Source: Paenibacillus sp. FSL H3-0469
GTDB lineage: Bacteria; Bacillota; Bacilli; Paenibacillales; Paenibacillaceae
DNA: 64,000 bases
Direction: 5' to 3'
NCBI RefSeq assembly: GCF_038051945.1
Contig: NZ_CP150302.1
Location: 2,852,001-2,916,000 of the forward strand
The position numbers and the translations under genes were made by a program. Below the pieces are notes generated by a model. It was not told where the DNA came from. It saw nothing but the letters and a program-made list of their open reading frames with translations, and did not search any database. Of the stretch, positions 7,448 through 15,999 are shown piece after piece (position 1 is the stretch's first letter; each line of letters opens with the position of its first letter).

Positions 7448-10400
7448 TTAACCTCCAACTTGATTTAAGATTGTTACTTTAGGATATGCAACATTATTAA
7501 TCTTATATATAACTTCAAAAGAAGATGGTCTTTGTGATATAGCAGAATAAATTGGCATTATTTTAACATTAACACTCCCATTTGATTGTAGCGCTTTCCT
7601 CCAATCTTCCTCCATTTTGTACCACTTTCCTGATGCTCCATTAATTTGTGCATTCATAGCAACCAGATTATCCAATTCACCAGATCCATTAAATGAAGAA
7701 GCTATTAAATGCCCTCCTACATCAGGATTATCCAGTTCTCGTACACGATCTTGTCTGCCCACTATACCTTGGGCATATTCATTTCTTGGCGCTGCTTTTA
7801 GTACAAGATCTCCTTCTACTTTAGCAATTCTACCAAGATTATCAGTGGAATAAGTATATCCATTTACTTTATAAGTTGTACTCGCTTTAAGCACTTTGAT
7901 TCTACCACTCTTCGTAAAATGCTGTCCAGTCATTGCATCTTCATAAGTTGTATTAATTTGTGGAGTTGTTTCAGCCCATTTTGTCTCTAAGAAGTTTTTA
8001 TATCTAGCCTGTGCAACTTCATTAGTTCCTTCAATTAATTGAGCTTGATTAAAATTCATTCGTCCAACGTCAGCGAACTCAAGTTCTATTCTTCCATTAT
8101 ACCCTGAGTAAACATTAGTGATTAATGAATTCAAGTCACTTGACGTATTTTTTATGGCCGACTTTAAATTACTTATCGAGCTTCCTGCTTTTTGTAGAAT
8201 CGTATTCACTTTTGTTGAGTTATAAACTCTTAGTATAGCGCTTCCTGCATAGTTGGTGAATTTCCCAATGACTGGACCAGCAGCAGTAAAACCAGCCGCA
8301 AGAGCAGCATCTTTTGTGTTTCCTGATACGAAACTAATGATTATACTTCCACTTCCCGCAACAACACCAACTAATGGAAAAACAGAAATTAAATCAAGAC
8401 TTTTCTGAAGATCTCTTAACGCATCTGAATTGGTATAAGCAAGATATTCTGTTTCCCACAAGGGGCCCATGGAATTTATAAAAGTATTGATATCAACCGA
8501 ACTACCATTTCTATTACCACCAAAAACGTTAAATTGCGACATACCATCTACCTTATAGAAAGTCCCTGACGATTCAGCCCCCCATTGTCTTACATAGATA
8601 CCACTATTCTTCTTCTTTTCAAAGTATTTTGCTAATGCTGCTTTAATACTCTGCGGGGTAGCAAAATATCCTGCTTTGTATAGAGTCATCTCCATAGGTA
8701 TTGTGATATCTTCATAGGTTTTCCCTGTGAAAGTATTATTAATCCAAGCTCTTATAGTAAGCTGATTGTTTCCGACAAATTGAACTTGTCCCCAACCATT
8801 TTTAAATCTATTGATTGAGAGATACGTTCTGATGTGTACCATTCCTGCTGGAGCTTGCTGAGTTGATGTCTTTTTTCCCGTCGTATCTGTTTTCATATGT
8901 TTCGCAGACATTTCGATATTATCATAAGGGTTAATTGTTGCACCCATAGGAGTGATAGTATTTAATGAGTTAAAAGTTGCAGCCTGGGTTTGTGATGTAA
9001 ACATTGGCTCATTATCTATTCTTTTTAATTCTCCATTATCTAAAGCTCGTAATACTTCGTCACGCAGCACAGGCATATAAAAGATAGATAACGGTAAAGG
9101 TTTACCATTCAAACTATTTACATATTTAAGCCCAATCATTCTTCCTGCAAAGTTATTATATAAATCCATTATTTTCTGATCTTCAGGATTATTAGGTTCT
9201 CCCAACTCATGGGCTGTGCCCCATCTACCTGCCCAATTGTAGTTAGTTTCTACTACCATTAGAGCTCCCCAAAAAGCATGCCTAAATGCATCTCCATTGC
9301 CGTCAGTTAATTCATTTTTATCAAACTCACTTAGAGAATAAGCGTATGCCCAAAAACCTGCCCATATAGATCCGGATGCATTATCATAGTTATCATTCAT
9401 TAGAGCCAATTCTTGAGGGTTTAACTGAGGATCAAATTCATCAGGGTCATAGCTACCGGATGATGAAATACTCTCTGTATTAAATGAACCTGCGTTCATT
9501 TCAACATCTTCATTTATCTCTGTAATTTTTGATCTAGAGTTTTCTTTCGCCAAAATAGATTCATAATATTCTTGCACCTGTTCCATTTTGAAATCGGGAT
9601 GTTCATCCAAATAGGCATACATTTTCTTGACTTTATCGATATCATCGAACGTGGAGACACTTGTCAAAGAATAAACACTTTCAGAGACGCTTGTAATATT
9701 ATAAACGTTTTTGGTAACAGATAATGAATTCACTTTATCCATAGGTGCAACTGGTTTTGAAGTAAATACTACTTTGTCACCTGTTACAGTTACATTCATC
9801 CGTTGTGATAAATAATTTGTCGAGTACCAGTAATCCGTACCTTCTTTAATGTAATCATTACCTTCAACTAAAACATCGACATCACCTGATAAGCCAGAAA
9901 TCATTACAAATGTTTTACCGTTCTGGTAGGTTCTCGCGTTATAAGGCCCCTCATTAGTTAAGAGACCATTCTCAATAACCTCTATACTTTTGTTAATATA
10001 ACCATCAGTCGTGACTTGAAGTACTTCACTAGTATGTGATCTATTCCCTAGGAGGTCAAATGCAGTTACTGCATAGGAATAGGTTGAAGAACTTTTCAAA
10101 TCATTGATGGTGTATTTAGGTTCAGTTGATATGTATGCTTTGCCTGTCTTTTGATCATGAATTATATATTTACTAATTCCCGAACTATCAGTTGATGGTG
10201 TCCAATATAATGTAACACTATTTAACTTAACATCTCTATAAGCTAAATTGGTCGGTGTAGTTGGACGCGTGGTGTCGCTAAAATCAATAATACTGATATT
10301 ACTTGCCAAAGATATATTATTTGCTTCATCAACTGCCTTTACCTTGAATCTGTTGATAGATGGCACACTAATGTTAGGGACTAAAAAATTCGTATTTGGT

Positions 10401-11383
10401 GTCACCCCAATCAATGAGTCACCATTGTAAATGTTATACTGCTTTATACCTACATTGTCTGTCGCTGCATTCCAAGATAGGTAAACGTTAGTATAATCAA
10501 AGGTTTCTGACACTAATCCCGTTGGAGCACTTGGAGCTTCTGTGTCTCCATAAGAAGTATTTAAAGTTATAAGTTTCTCATGACGATTCCAATCACTAGT
10601 ACTATCTGCATACCACACCTGCTGAATTGTGTATATAGTGTTAGGCTTCAAGTCATATATTTCATAAAATCCGCTAGAAACGCTCCAACTCTTACCTATA
10701 TCAGACCAAGTATTTGTACTATGGTCAAGTAGAAATAACCCATTTCCGTGCTGATTTGGTATGGGATAATTAACGAAAACAATTAATGAAGTTGAACTAG
10801 AACGCATTACAATTAATTCTGGAGCAATAGTCTTAGTTTTTGCGTAAGCAAAATTCTCTTGTCTAGTCCAAGAGTGTGTGTCATCTGTATACCAATACAT
10901 CTGTGCAGCATAGGATCTTCCTGGGATAAGACCTGTAACCTTATATGTACCTGTTTTGGCATAATAAGAACCATAAACATCTTTCCATTCCATTGTGGTT
11001 TGATCTTGAATTGCCAATCCATTTCCGAACTGACCATCAATTGGATATGTTACATTAATATTAAGGGAGTACTCTGTTACATCACTTACACTTATTGTTG
11101 GGGTGGATTGTAAAGTAGACACTCCTTTTAAAGACATTTTTTTCACAATATTCTTCGGTTTAACTGGAGCACTCAATGGCGCAGCCGTTTCAACCTTTTT
11201 TTTCGCTTCCTGTTCAGCTTTTTTTAGTCCATCAAGAATTTCTTTTGGATACTCAGGGAGGCCTGAAGTGGGGAGGTCCGAGGACGCATTTGCCAAGTTC
11301 GGAACAATAAGCATAAATACCAGGTTCAATACTAAAAGTACTTTTAATAATTTAAAATTTCTATTACCTTTTTTAAATTCCAT
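7448..11383 (-). CDS. secreted polymorphic toxin with FN3, DUF6973 and C-terminal NS nuclease domain
   Basis: A 1311-residue modular protein. A Sec signal peptide (LLKVLLVLNLVFMLIV, cleavage near ANA) is followed by two related beta-domains (about 95-275, each with YPI..Q.GNGL), two fibronectin-III domains (about 283-460), a beta-rich domain near 462-545, and a DUF6973 domain (DAFRHAFWGALM...AHELG...MDLYNNFAGR). A hydrophobic pretoxin segment (SLDLISVFPLVGVVAGSGSI) precedes a C-terminal DNA/RNA non-specific endonuclease domain (GGHLIASSFNGSGELDNLVAMN). This is the architecture of contact or diffusible interbacterial toxins; the nuclease end pairs with the YezG-type immunity gene downstream. 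Unlike B. subtilis YeeF it has no LXG domain, so export should be Sec-dependent rather than by type VII secretion. AAAGGAG precedes the ATG. AT-rich composition suggests transfer. Confidence 0.85.
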   Translation of the reverse strand: MEFKKGNRNFKLLKVLLVLNLVFMLIVPNLANASSDLPTSGLPEYPKEILDGLKKAEQEAKKKVETAAPLSAPVKPKNIVKKMSLKGVSTLQSTPTISVSDVTEYSLNINVTYPIDGQFGNGLAIQDQTTMEWKDVYGSYYAKTGTYKVTGLIPGRSYAAQMYWYTDDTHSWTRQENFAYAKTKTIAPELIVMRSSSTSLIVFVNYPIPNQHGNGLFLLDHSTNTWSDIGKSWSVSSGFYEIYDLKPNTIYTIQQVWYADSTSDWNRHEKLITLNTSYGDTEAPSAPTGLVSETFDYTNVYLSWNAATDNVGIKQYNIYNGDSLIGVTPNTNFLVPNISVPSINRFKVKAVDEANNISLASNISIIDFSDTTRPTTPTNLAYRDVKLNSVTLYWTPSTDSSGISKYIIHDQKTGKAYISTEPKYTINDLKSSSTYSYAVTAFDLLGNRSHTSEVLQVTTDGYINKSIEVIENGLLTNEGPYNARTYQNGKTFVMISGLSGDVDVLVEGNDYIKEGTDYWYSTNYLSQRMNVTVTGDKVVFTSKPVAPMDKVNSLSVTKNVYNITSVSESVYSLTSVSTFDDIDKVKKMYAYLDEHPDFKMEQVQEYYESILAKENSRSKITEINEDVEMNAGSFNTESISSSGSYDPDEFDPQLNPQELALMNDNYDNASGSIWAGFWAYAYSLSEFDKNELTDGNGDAFRHAFWGALMVVETNYNWAGRWGTAHELGEPNNPEDQKIMDLYNNFAGRMIGLKYVNSLNGKPLPLSIFYMPVLRDEVLRALDNGELKRIDNEPMFTSQTQAATFNSLNTITPMGATINPYDNIEMSAKHMKTDTTGKKTSTQQAPAGMVHIRTYLSINRFKNGWGQVQFVGNNQLTIRAWINNTFTGKTYEDITIPMEMTLYKAGYFATPQSIKAALAKYFEKKKNSGIYVRQWGAESSGTFYKVDGMSQFNVFGGNRNGSSVDINTFINSMGPLWETEYLAYTNSDALRDLQKSLDLISVFPLVGVVAGSGSIIISFVSGNTKDAALAAGFTAAGPVIGKFTNYAGSAILRVYNSTKVNTILQKAGSSISNLKSAIKNTSSDLNSLITNVYSGYNGRIELEFADVGRMNFNQAQLIEGTNEVAQARYKNFLETKWAETTPQINTTYEDAMTGQHFTKSGRIKVLKASTTYKVNGYTYSTDNLGRIAKVEGDLVLKAAPRNEYAQGIVGRQDRVRELDNPDVGGHLIASSFNGSGELDNLVAMNAQINGASGKWYKMEEDWRKALQSNGSVNVKIMPIYSAISQRPSSFEVIYKINNVAYPKVTILNQVGG

Positions 11384-11610
11384 TTACAATCTCCTTTTAT
11401 ATGTTTTTAACAAATCAAAAGTCAATAGTTAATTACTCACTAATATCTCCTCCTTTAGTATCCATTAGGCCAACTTTTCCAATATACAGCATAGTATAAT
11501 TTTTAGTAAAGAGTTTTTTTACATATCTTTTGTATAATTTCTTTGATAATTAATAGTATTTATATTAATCATTCGTCTTTTGTAAATCCAAACCAAGCTA
11601 ACATGGTGGC
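11384..11610 (-). promoter_or_regulatory. toxin upstream region with a strong orphan ribosome site
   Basis: Very AT-rich. Read on the minus strand, a plausible promoter (TTTACT, 18 bases, TATATT, about 11483-11512) is followed by AAAGGAGGAG (11447-11456) and GTG AGT AAT TAA (11429-11440), a three-codon frame. The toxin's own AAAAGGAG and ATG follow about 45 bases later. The minimal frame may be a leader peptide or a relic. Confidence 0.4.
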
Positions 11611-11635
11611 AAAAAAATAGAGACCAAGTGGTCTC
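11611..11635 (-). terminator. terminator at the end of the polysaccharide operon
   Basis: GAGACC, AAGT-type loop, GGTCTC with a run of seven U on the minus strand. It lies about 130 bases after the ydcF stop and is the first clear terminator below 31.6 kb. Confidence 0.85.
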
Positions 11636-11763
11636 GTAAGTATCCATCGTCTTGATATTACGTTTGCGAAGCCGCTGTCTCTGCTATTTCCCCCGCTTCA
11701 CCCAACGCTGATCCGCAACTTCCCGCTAGAACCATCCAGACTTCTTTTGTTGTCAGAACTACC

Positions 11764-12411
11764 TTACCTGCGGAACCAGCGCTTAATCTGCTCCAGCGAA
11801 CCCTTCGCTTCCGGGCCATTATAGCCGAAGGCATTGCCAATCATCTTAATATATTCGTTAAAAGTCGTCTCCCGGCTATACCGGTCACTCCACCACGCCT
11901 TCGCGTTATAGCCCGAGTCCGCCCCGATATAAGTCAGCTCAATCCCCGACTTCTTATACACATGATCAAATATAAACTTCACCCGCCGCATATGAAAATC
12001 CGACGACACCACGATCGCCGACTTAAAGCCATGCTGCTTCATGATCGGGAGCGTAAGCTGGGCGTTCTGGTAAGTACTCTCGGCAGCGTCTTCCGTCAGA
12101 ATAGCGGATTCCGGGATGCCCAAGGAAAGGGCTGTTTCACGCATGTCACCTGCGGGGCCGGTGATCTCTTTAGCGTTAGACAGCAGGAGCTGCGGCGCAT
12201 AGCCTTCTTTATACAGCTTAACCCCTTGCTCCACCCGCCCTCCCCCGCCGCTGAGGATGATGATAACATCTGCTTGCTTCGGAGACTCGGATACGGGAAG
12301 GAAACGCCCGGCGCACAGGAGCAGCAAGACGATTAACAGAAGGGGCAAGTACAGAAAGAGAATTCTTTTTCTGCGCTTGCCCATCTTAGTTCTATTTAGG
12401 TTACGGCTCAT
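11764..12411 (-). CDS. YdcF family (DUF218) membrane-anchored protein
   Basis: 215 residues: a basic N-terminus and one membrane segment (ILFLYLPLLLIVLLLLCAG), then a DUF218/YdcF domain with the signatures ADVIIILSGGGGRVEQGVKLY, ESTYQNAQ and VVSSDFHMRR. DUF218 members such as SanA and ElyC act in envelope or undecaprenyl-linked processes, but the chemistry is not settled. It is the last gene of the polysaccharide operon, 3 bases after rfbB, so it may serve the same glycan. Its 3' end is duplicated in degenerate form at 4822 and 6604. Confidence 0.85.
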   Translation of the reverse strand: MSRNLNRTKMGKRRKRILFLYLPLLLIVLLLLCAGRFLPVSESPKQADVIIILSGGGGRVEQGVKLYKEGYAPQLLLSNAKEITGPAGDMRETALSLGIPESAILTEDAAESTYQNAQLTLPIMKQHGFKSAIVVSSDFHMRRVKFIFDHVYKKSGIELTYIGADSGYNAKAWWSDRYSRETTFNEYIKMIGNAFGYNGPEAKGSLEQIKRWFRR

Positions 12412-12414
12412 AAG

Positions 12415-13410
12415 CTACTTCCGGTACTCGCCGCTAAGAATCTGTTCCCACCACTGTGCATTCTCCGTATACCACAGGATGGTCTGGGCAATTCCGGTCT
12501 CGAACGTATACGTAGGCTTCCAGCCCAATCTCTCCAGCTTAGCCGGATCAATCGCATAACGTTTATCATGACCCAGCCGGTCGGCAACGAATTCAATCAA
12601 ATCCTCAGATTTCCCCAAGGTATGAATAATCGTCTTCACAACCTCAAGATTGGTGCGTTCATTATGCCCGCCTACGTTGTACACCTCACCGCTTACGCCC
12701 TCATGCAGCACCAGGTCAATCGCAGCACAATGATCCCACACATGCAGCCAATCGCGGATATTCGCGCCATCTCCATAGACAGGAACCTTCTGTTCATTCA
12801 GGACCTTAGAGATCGTAAGGGGAATGAGCTTCTCCGGGAAGTGGTACGGGCCATAATTATTGGAGCAACGGGTAATGTTCATCGGCAAGCCAAAGGTCTC
12901 GTGATACGCACGGACTAACAGATCGGACGACGCTTTGCTTGCGCTATAAGGGCTGTTAGGCTGCAGCGGGGTCTCCTCCGTGAAGAATACAGCAGGGTCC
13001 CAGTCCAGTTCGCCATACACCTCATCCGTAGACACATGAACGAACTTGGTCACTCCAATCGCACGGGAAGCATCCAGCAGCACCTGGGTTCCCATCACAT
13101 TCGTTCGGACGAATACCGCCGGATCGGTAATAGAGCGGTCCACATGACTCTCGGCTGCGAAATGGACCACATAATCAAAGCGCTCTTGTTCAAAAAGAGA
13201 CTGAACAGCCTCACGGTCAGCAATATCCGCCTGGATGAAGTGGTAGTTATCCCGATCTTCAATCTCCTTGTGCTTGGAGAGGTCACCCGCATAGGTCAAC
13301 AGATCCAGGTTATAGACATCGTAATCAGAGTACTTATCGATCATGTACTGTACGAAATTCCCGCCAATGAAACCGGCACCTCCGGTAACCAGCAATTTCT
13401 TTCTATTCAT
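12415..13410 (-). CDS. rfbB: dTDP-glucose 4,6-dehydratase
   Basis: 331 residues of an extended short-chain dehydrogenase: NAD-binding GGAGFIGGNF near the start, HFAAESHVDRS, the catalytic STDEVYGE with YSASKASSD, and NNYGPYHFPEKLIPL, all diagnostic of RfbB/RmlB. It converts dTDP-glucose to dTDP-4-keto-6-deoxyglucose. The ATG at 13410 is chosen because TGAGGTG lies six bases upstream; the frame extends one TTG codon further. It follows rfbC and precedes ydcF in the same direction. Confidence 0.95.
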   Translation of the reverse strand: MNRKKLLVTGGAGFIGGNFVQYMIDKYSDYDVYNLDLLTYAGDLSKHKEIEDRDNYHFIQADIADREAVQSLFEQERFDYVVHFAAESHVDRSITDPAVFVRTNVMGTQVLLDASRAIGVTKFVHVSTDEVYGELDWDPAVFFTEETPLQPNSPYSASKASSDLLVRAYHETFGLPMNITRCSNNYGPYHFPEKLIPLTISKVLNEQKVPVYGDGANIRDWLHVWDHCAAIDLVLHEGVSGEVYNVGGHNERTNLEVVKTIIHTLGKSEDLIEFVADRLGHDKRYAIDPAKLERLGWKPTYTFETGIAQTILWYTENAQWWEQILSGEYRK

Positions 13411-13451
13411 CAATTACACCTCAGAATCATTCAATTTGATTTCGACCTGCT

Positions 13452-14012
13452 TCAGGGAGTGTAGGTAAAATTCAGAACAGCGTCTTGCAGCAACGGAGCC
13501 TGCTCATCTTTGCCAGAGAGAACGGGTGTAACGTGAAGGGGCCAGTCAATCCCGATAGCCGGATCATTCCAGAGAATGCCGCCATCACAGTCTGGAGCAT
13601 ACAGCTCATCACACTTATACTGAACTTCAACATCCTCGGTCAGCGTCATGAACCCGTGGGCGAACCCTTTGGGAATCAGCAGCTGCTTCTTATTCTCTGC
13701 GCTTAGTTCAACACCGAACCACTTGCCGTAAGCGGGACTGCCTGCTCTGACATCCACGGCCACATCAAAGATGACTCCACGGGTGCAACGCACCAGTTTG
13801 GTCTGAGCTTTGGGATTGAGCTGATAATGCAGGCCGCGCAAGGTACCCTTAACCGCAGAATAGGACTGATTATCCTGTACAAAAGCAATATCGATACCCT
13901 GCTCTCTGAACTTCGCATCACTGAACGTCTCCATGAACCATCCCCGGTGGTCCCCGAATACCGCAGGTTCAACTATATACACGCCTGGAAGCGCTGTTTC
14001 TGTTAACTTCAT
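13452..14012 (-). CDS. rfbC: dTDP-4-dehydrorhamnose 3,5-epimerase
   Basis: 186 residues of the RmlC cupin fold: PAVFGDHRGWFMETF, QDNQSYSAVKGTLRGLHYQ with the catalytic His, and IPKGFAHGFMTL. It epimerises dTDP-4-keto-6-deoxyglucose at C3 and C5. The ATG at 14012 is chosen because AGAGGTG precedes it; the open frame runs further into rfbA but that part has no family similarity. No rfbD follows, so the final reduction to dTDP-L-rhamnose is not encoded in this cluster. Confidence 0.95.
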   Translation of the reverse strand: MKLTETALPGVYIVEPAVFGDHRGWFMETFSDAKFREQGIDIAFVQDNQSYSAVKGTLRGLHYQLNPKAQTKLVRCTRGVIFDVAVDVRAGSPAYGKWFGVELSAENKKQLLIPKGFAHGFMTLTEDVEVQYKCDELYAPDCDGGILWNDPAIGIDWPLHVTPVLSGKDEQAPLLQDAVLNFTYTP

Positions 14013-14032
14013 ATCCTCTACACCTCTACTGC

Positions 14033-14911
14033 TTAATATTGAATTTTCCCGGTAGCAACCTTGATCAGGTACTGGCCGTAGCCCGTCTTGCTTAGCTTCT
14101 GCCCGCAACTGTGCAGGTGCTCCTTCGTAATCCATCCGTTAATATATGCAATCTCTTCAAGCGCGGCAATCTTAATCCCCTGATGATCTTCAATCGTCCG
14201 GACAAAATTAGTGGCATCCACCAGACTCTGATGAGTCCCCGTATCCAGCCAGGTAAAGCCGCGGCCCAGGAGTTCCACATCCAGTTCTCCCATCTTAAGA
14301 TATGCTTCATTAATAGAAGTGATCTCAAGTTCCCCCCGGGAAGAAGGCTGCACGTTCTTGGCAATCTCCACAACACGGTTATCATAGAAGTAGAGACCCG
14401 TAATCGCATAATTAGACTTAGGCTGTACCGGCTTCTCTTCCACACTCAGTACCTTGCCTTCATCATTGAACTCCACCACACCGAACCGTTCCGGATCATG
14501 GACATGATACCCAAACACAGTCGCCCCCTGCGCCTTCCCGGAAGCACGTTGAAGCATCTTACGAATGCCATTCCCATAATAAATATTATCGCCAAGAATC
14601 ATTGCCACAGCATCATTCCCAATGAACGATTCGCCCAAAATAAAAGCCTGAGCCAAACCGTCAGGACTGGGTTGTACTATGTATTGTAGAGATATCCCGA
14701 ACTGAGAACCGTCCCCCAAAAGACTCTCAAACCTCGGAGTATCCTCAGGTGTAGAGATGATAAGGATATCTTTGATTCCCGCAAGCATTAGAGTGGATAA
14801 CGGGTAGTAGATCATGGGCTTGTCGTAAACGGGTAGGAGCTGCTTACTGGTGACCATGGTTAACGGATAGAGCCGGGTGCCGGAGCCACCGGCTAGGATT
14901 ATGCCTTTCAT
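14033..14911 (-). CDS. rfbA: glucose-1-phosphate thymidylyltransferase
   Basis: 292 residues beginning [18 protein letters not shown], the nucleotidyltransferase signature, with [24 protein letters not shown] and [10 protein letters not shown] motifs of RmlA. It makes dTDP-glucose from dTTP and glucose-1-phosphate. The ATG at 14911 is used, with GTGAGGTG at ideal spacing; a GTG three codons upstream overlaps that site. First of the rfbA-rfbC-rfbB trio. Confidence 0.95.
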   Translation of the reverse strand: MKGIILAGGSGTRLYPLTMVTSKQLLPVYDKPMIYYPLSTLMLAGIKDILIISTPEDTPRFESLLGDGSQFGISLQYIVQPSPDGLAQAFILGESFIGNDAVAMILGDNIYYGNGIRKMLQRASGKAQGATVFGYHVHDPERFGVVEFNDEGKVLSVEEKPVQPKSNYAITGLYFYDNRVVEIAKNVQPSSRGELEITSINEAYLKMGELDVELLGRGFTWLDTGTHQSLVDATNFVRTIEDHQGIKIAALEEIAYINGWITKEHLHSCGQKLSKTGYGQYLIKVATGKIQY

Positions 14912-14928
14912 AAGGTTCACCTCACTTA

Positions 14929-15954
14929 TTATTTGGCTTCATAATATTTAACATACCAGTCAGTAAATTTCTGCAATCCTTCTTCAATAGATGTGCTCGG
15001 CTTAAACCCCACCGCGGCTTGCAATAGCTCAGTAGATGCATAGGTTGCTGGTACATCTCCAGGTTTGATGGGTTCAAATATTTTATTAAATTCAACCTCT
15101 CTGCCCAGACTCTTCCCTAAACACTTCTCTAAGGTCTCTATGAAGAACATCAGCTTCTCAGGATTGTTATTACCTATGTTAAAAATCTTATGTGGTACAG
15201 CATCCTCAGGAGCCTTACTCAGAATTCTGCGAATCCCTTCAACAATATCATCAATGTATGTAAAGTCACGATACAAATCATGGTTGAAATCTCCGTTATT
15301 AAATATTCTTATCGGTTCTCCATTAAAGTATTTCTGGGTAAATCCGAAGTAAGCCATATCCGGTCTCCCTAATGGACCATAGACAGTAAAAAAGCGCAGG
15401 GCTGTTGTTGGTATTTTATAGAGGTGACTATAGGTATACGCCATTAATTCATTCGATTTCTTAGTAGCAGCATATAAAGATTCTGGATGATCTACTACAT
15501 CCGTTTCTTCAAACGGGACCTTCTCATTCGAACCATAAATAGAACTGGATGAGGCGTATACCAGATGATTGACGGGATTATATCTACAAGCTTCAAGGAT
15601 ATTAAAAAAACCTACAACGTTACTCTGAATGTATACATCCGGATTATCTATGGAATGTCTAACTCCAGCTTGAGCTGCCAGATTAATGACAATGTTGGGC
15701 TTATGCTCTTCAAATAGACTTAATATCAATTCTTTATCAGCAATATCACCTTTAATAAAGCTAAAATCCTCATAAGGTGTAAGTTGCTCAAGCCGTGTGT
15801 ACTTTAGATTGATATCATAATAATCATTGATATTATCGATACCAATGACCTGACACCCGTGTTCAAGAAGTTTCTTAGCTAAACTTGATCCTATAAAACC
15901 TGCTACTCCGGTTACTAAGTATTTCTTTCCTGTATCTAAAGGAATATAGTCCAA
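14929..15954 (-). CDS. UDP-glucuronate 4-epimerase-like NAD-dependent epimerase
   Basis: 341 residues: Rossmann motif [50 protein letters not shown], catalytic SSSSIYG and YAATKKSNE, and [15 protein letters not shown]. The DYYD...LK and GRPDMA signatures are those of UDP-GlcA 4-epimerases (CapI/LspL/GAE), which convert UDP-glucuronate to UDP-galacturonate. The substrate would come from the UDP-glucose dehydrogenase encoded just upstream. The start is probably TTG 15954 (GAGGAG upstream). An alternative sugar substrate cannot be excluded. Confidence 0.88.
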   Translation of the reverse strand: MDYIPLDTGKKYLVTGVAGFIGSSLAKKLLEHGCQVIGIDNINDYYDINLKYTRLEQLTPYEDFSFIKGDIADKELILSLFEEHKPNIVINLAAQAGVRHSIDNPDVYIQSNVVGFFNILEACRYNPVNHLVYASSSSIYGSNEKVPFEETDVVDHPESLYAATKKSNELMAYTYSHLYKIPTTALRFFTVYGPLGRPDMAYFGFTQKYFNGEPIRIFNNGDFNHDLYRDFTYIDDIVEGIRRILSKAPEDAVPHKIFNIGNNNPEKLMFFIETLEKCLGKSLGREVEFNKIFEPIKPGDVPATYASTELLQAAVGFKPSTSIEEGLQKFTDWYVKYYEAK

Positions 15955-15999
15955 CTAACTCGTCTCCTCTATATTTATATGGATTCATGCAAAGGCTGA

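Noticed and set aside
4822..11840. Insertion sequence explaining the ydcF-end copies
   Set aside because: No transposase frame or terminal inverted repeat is visible between the copies.
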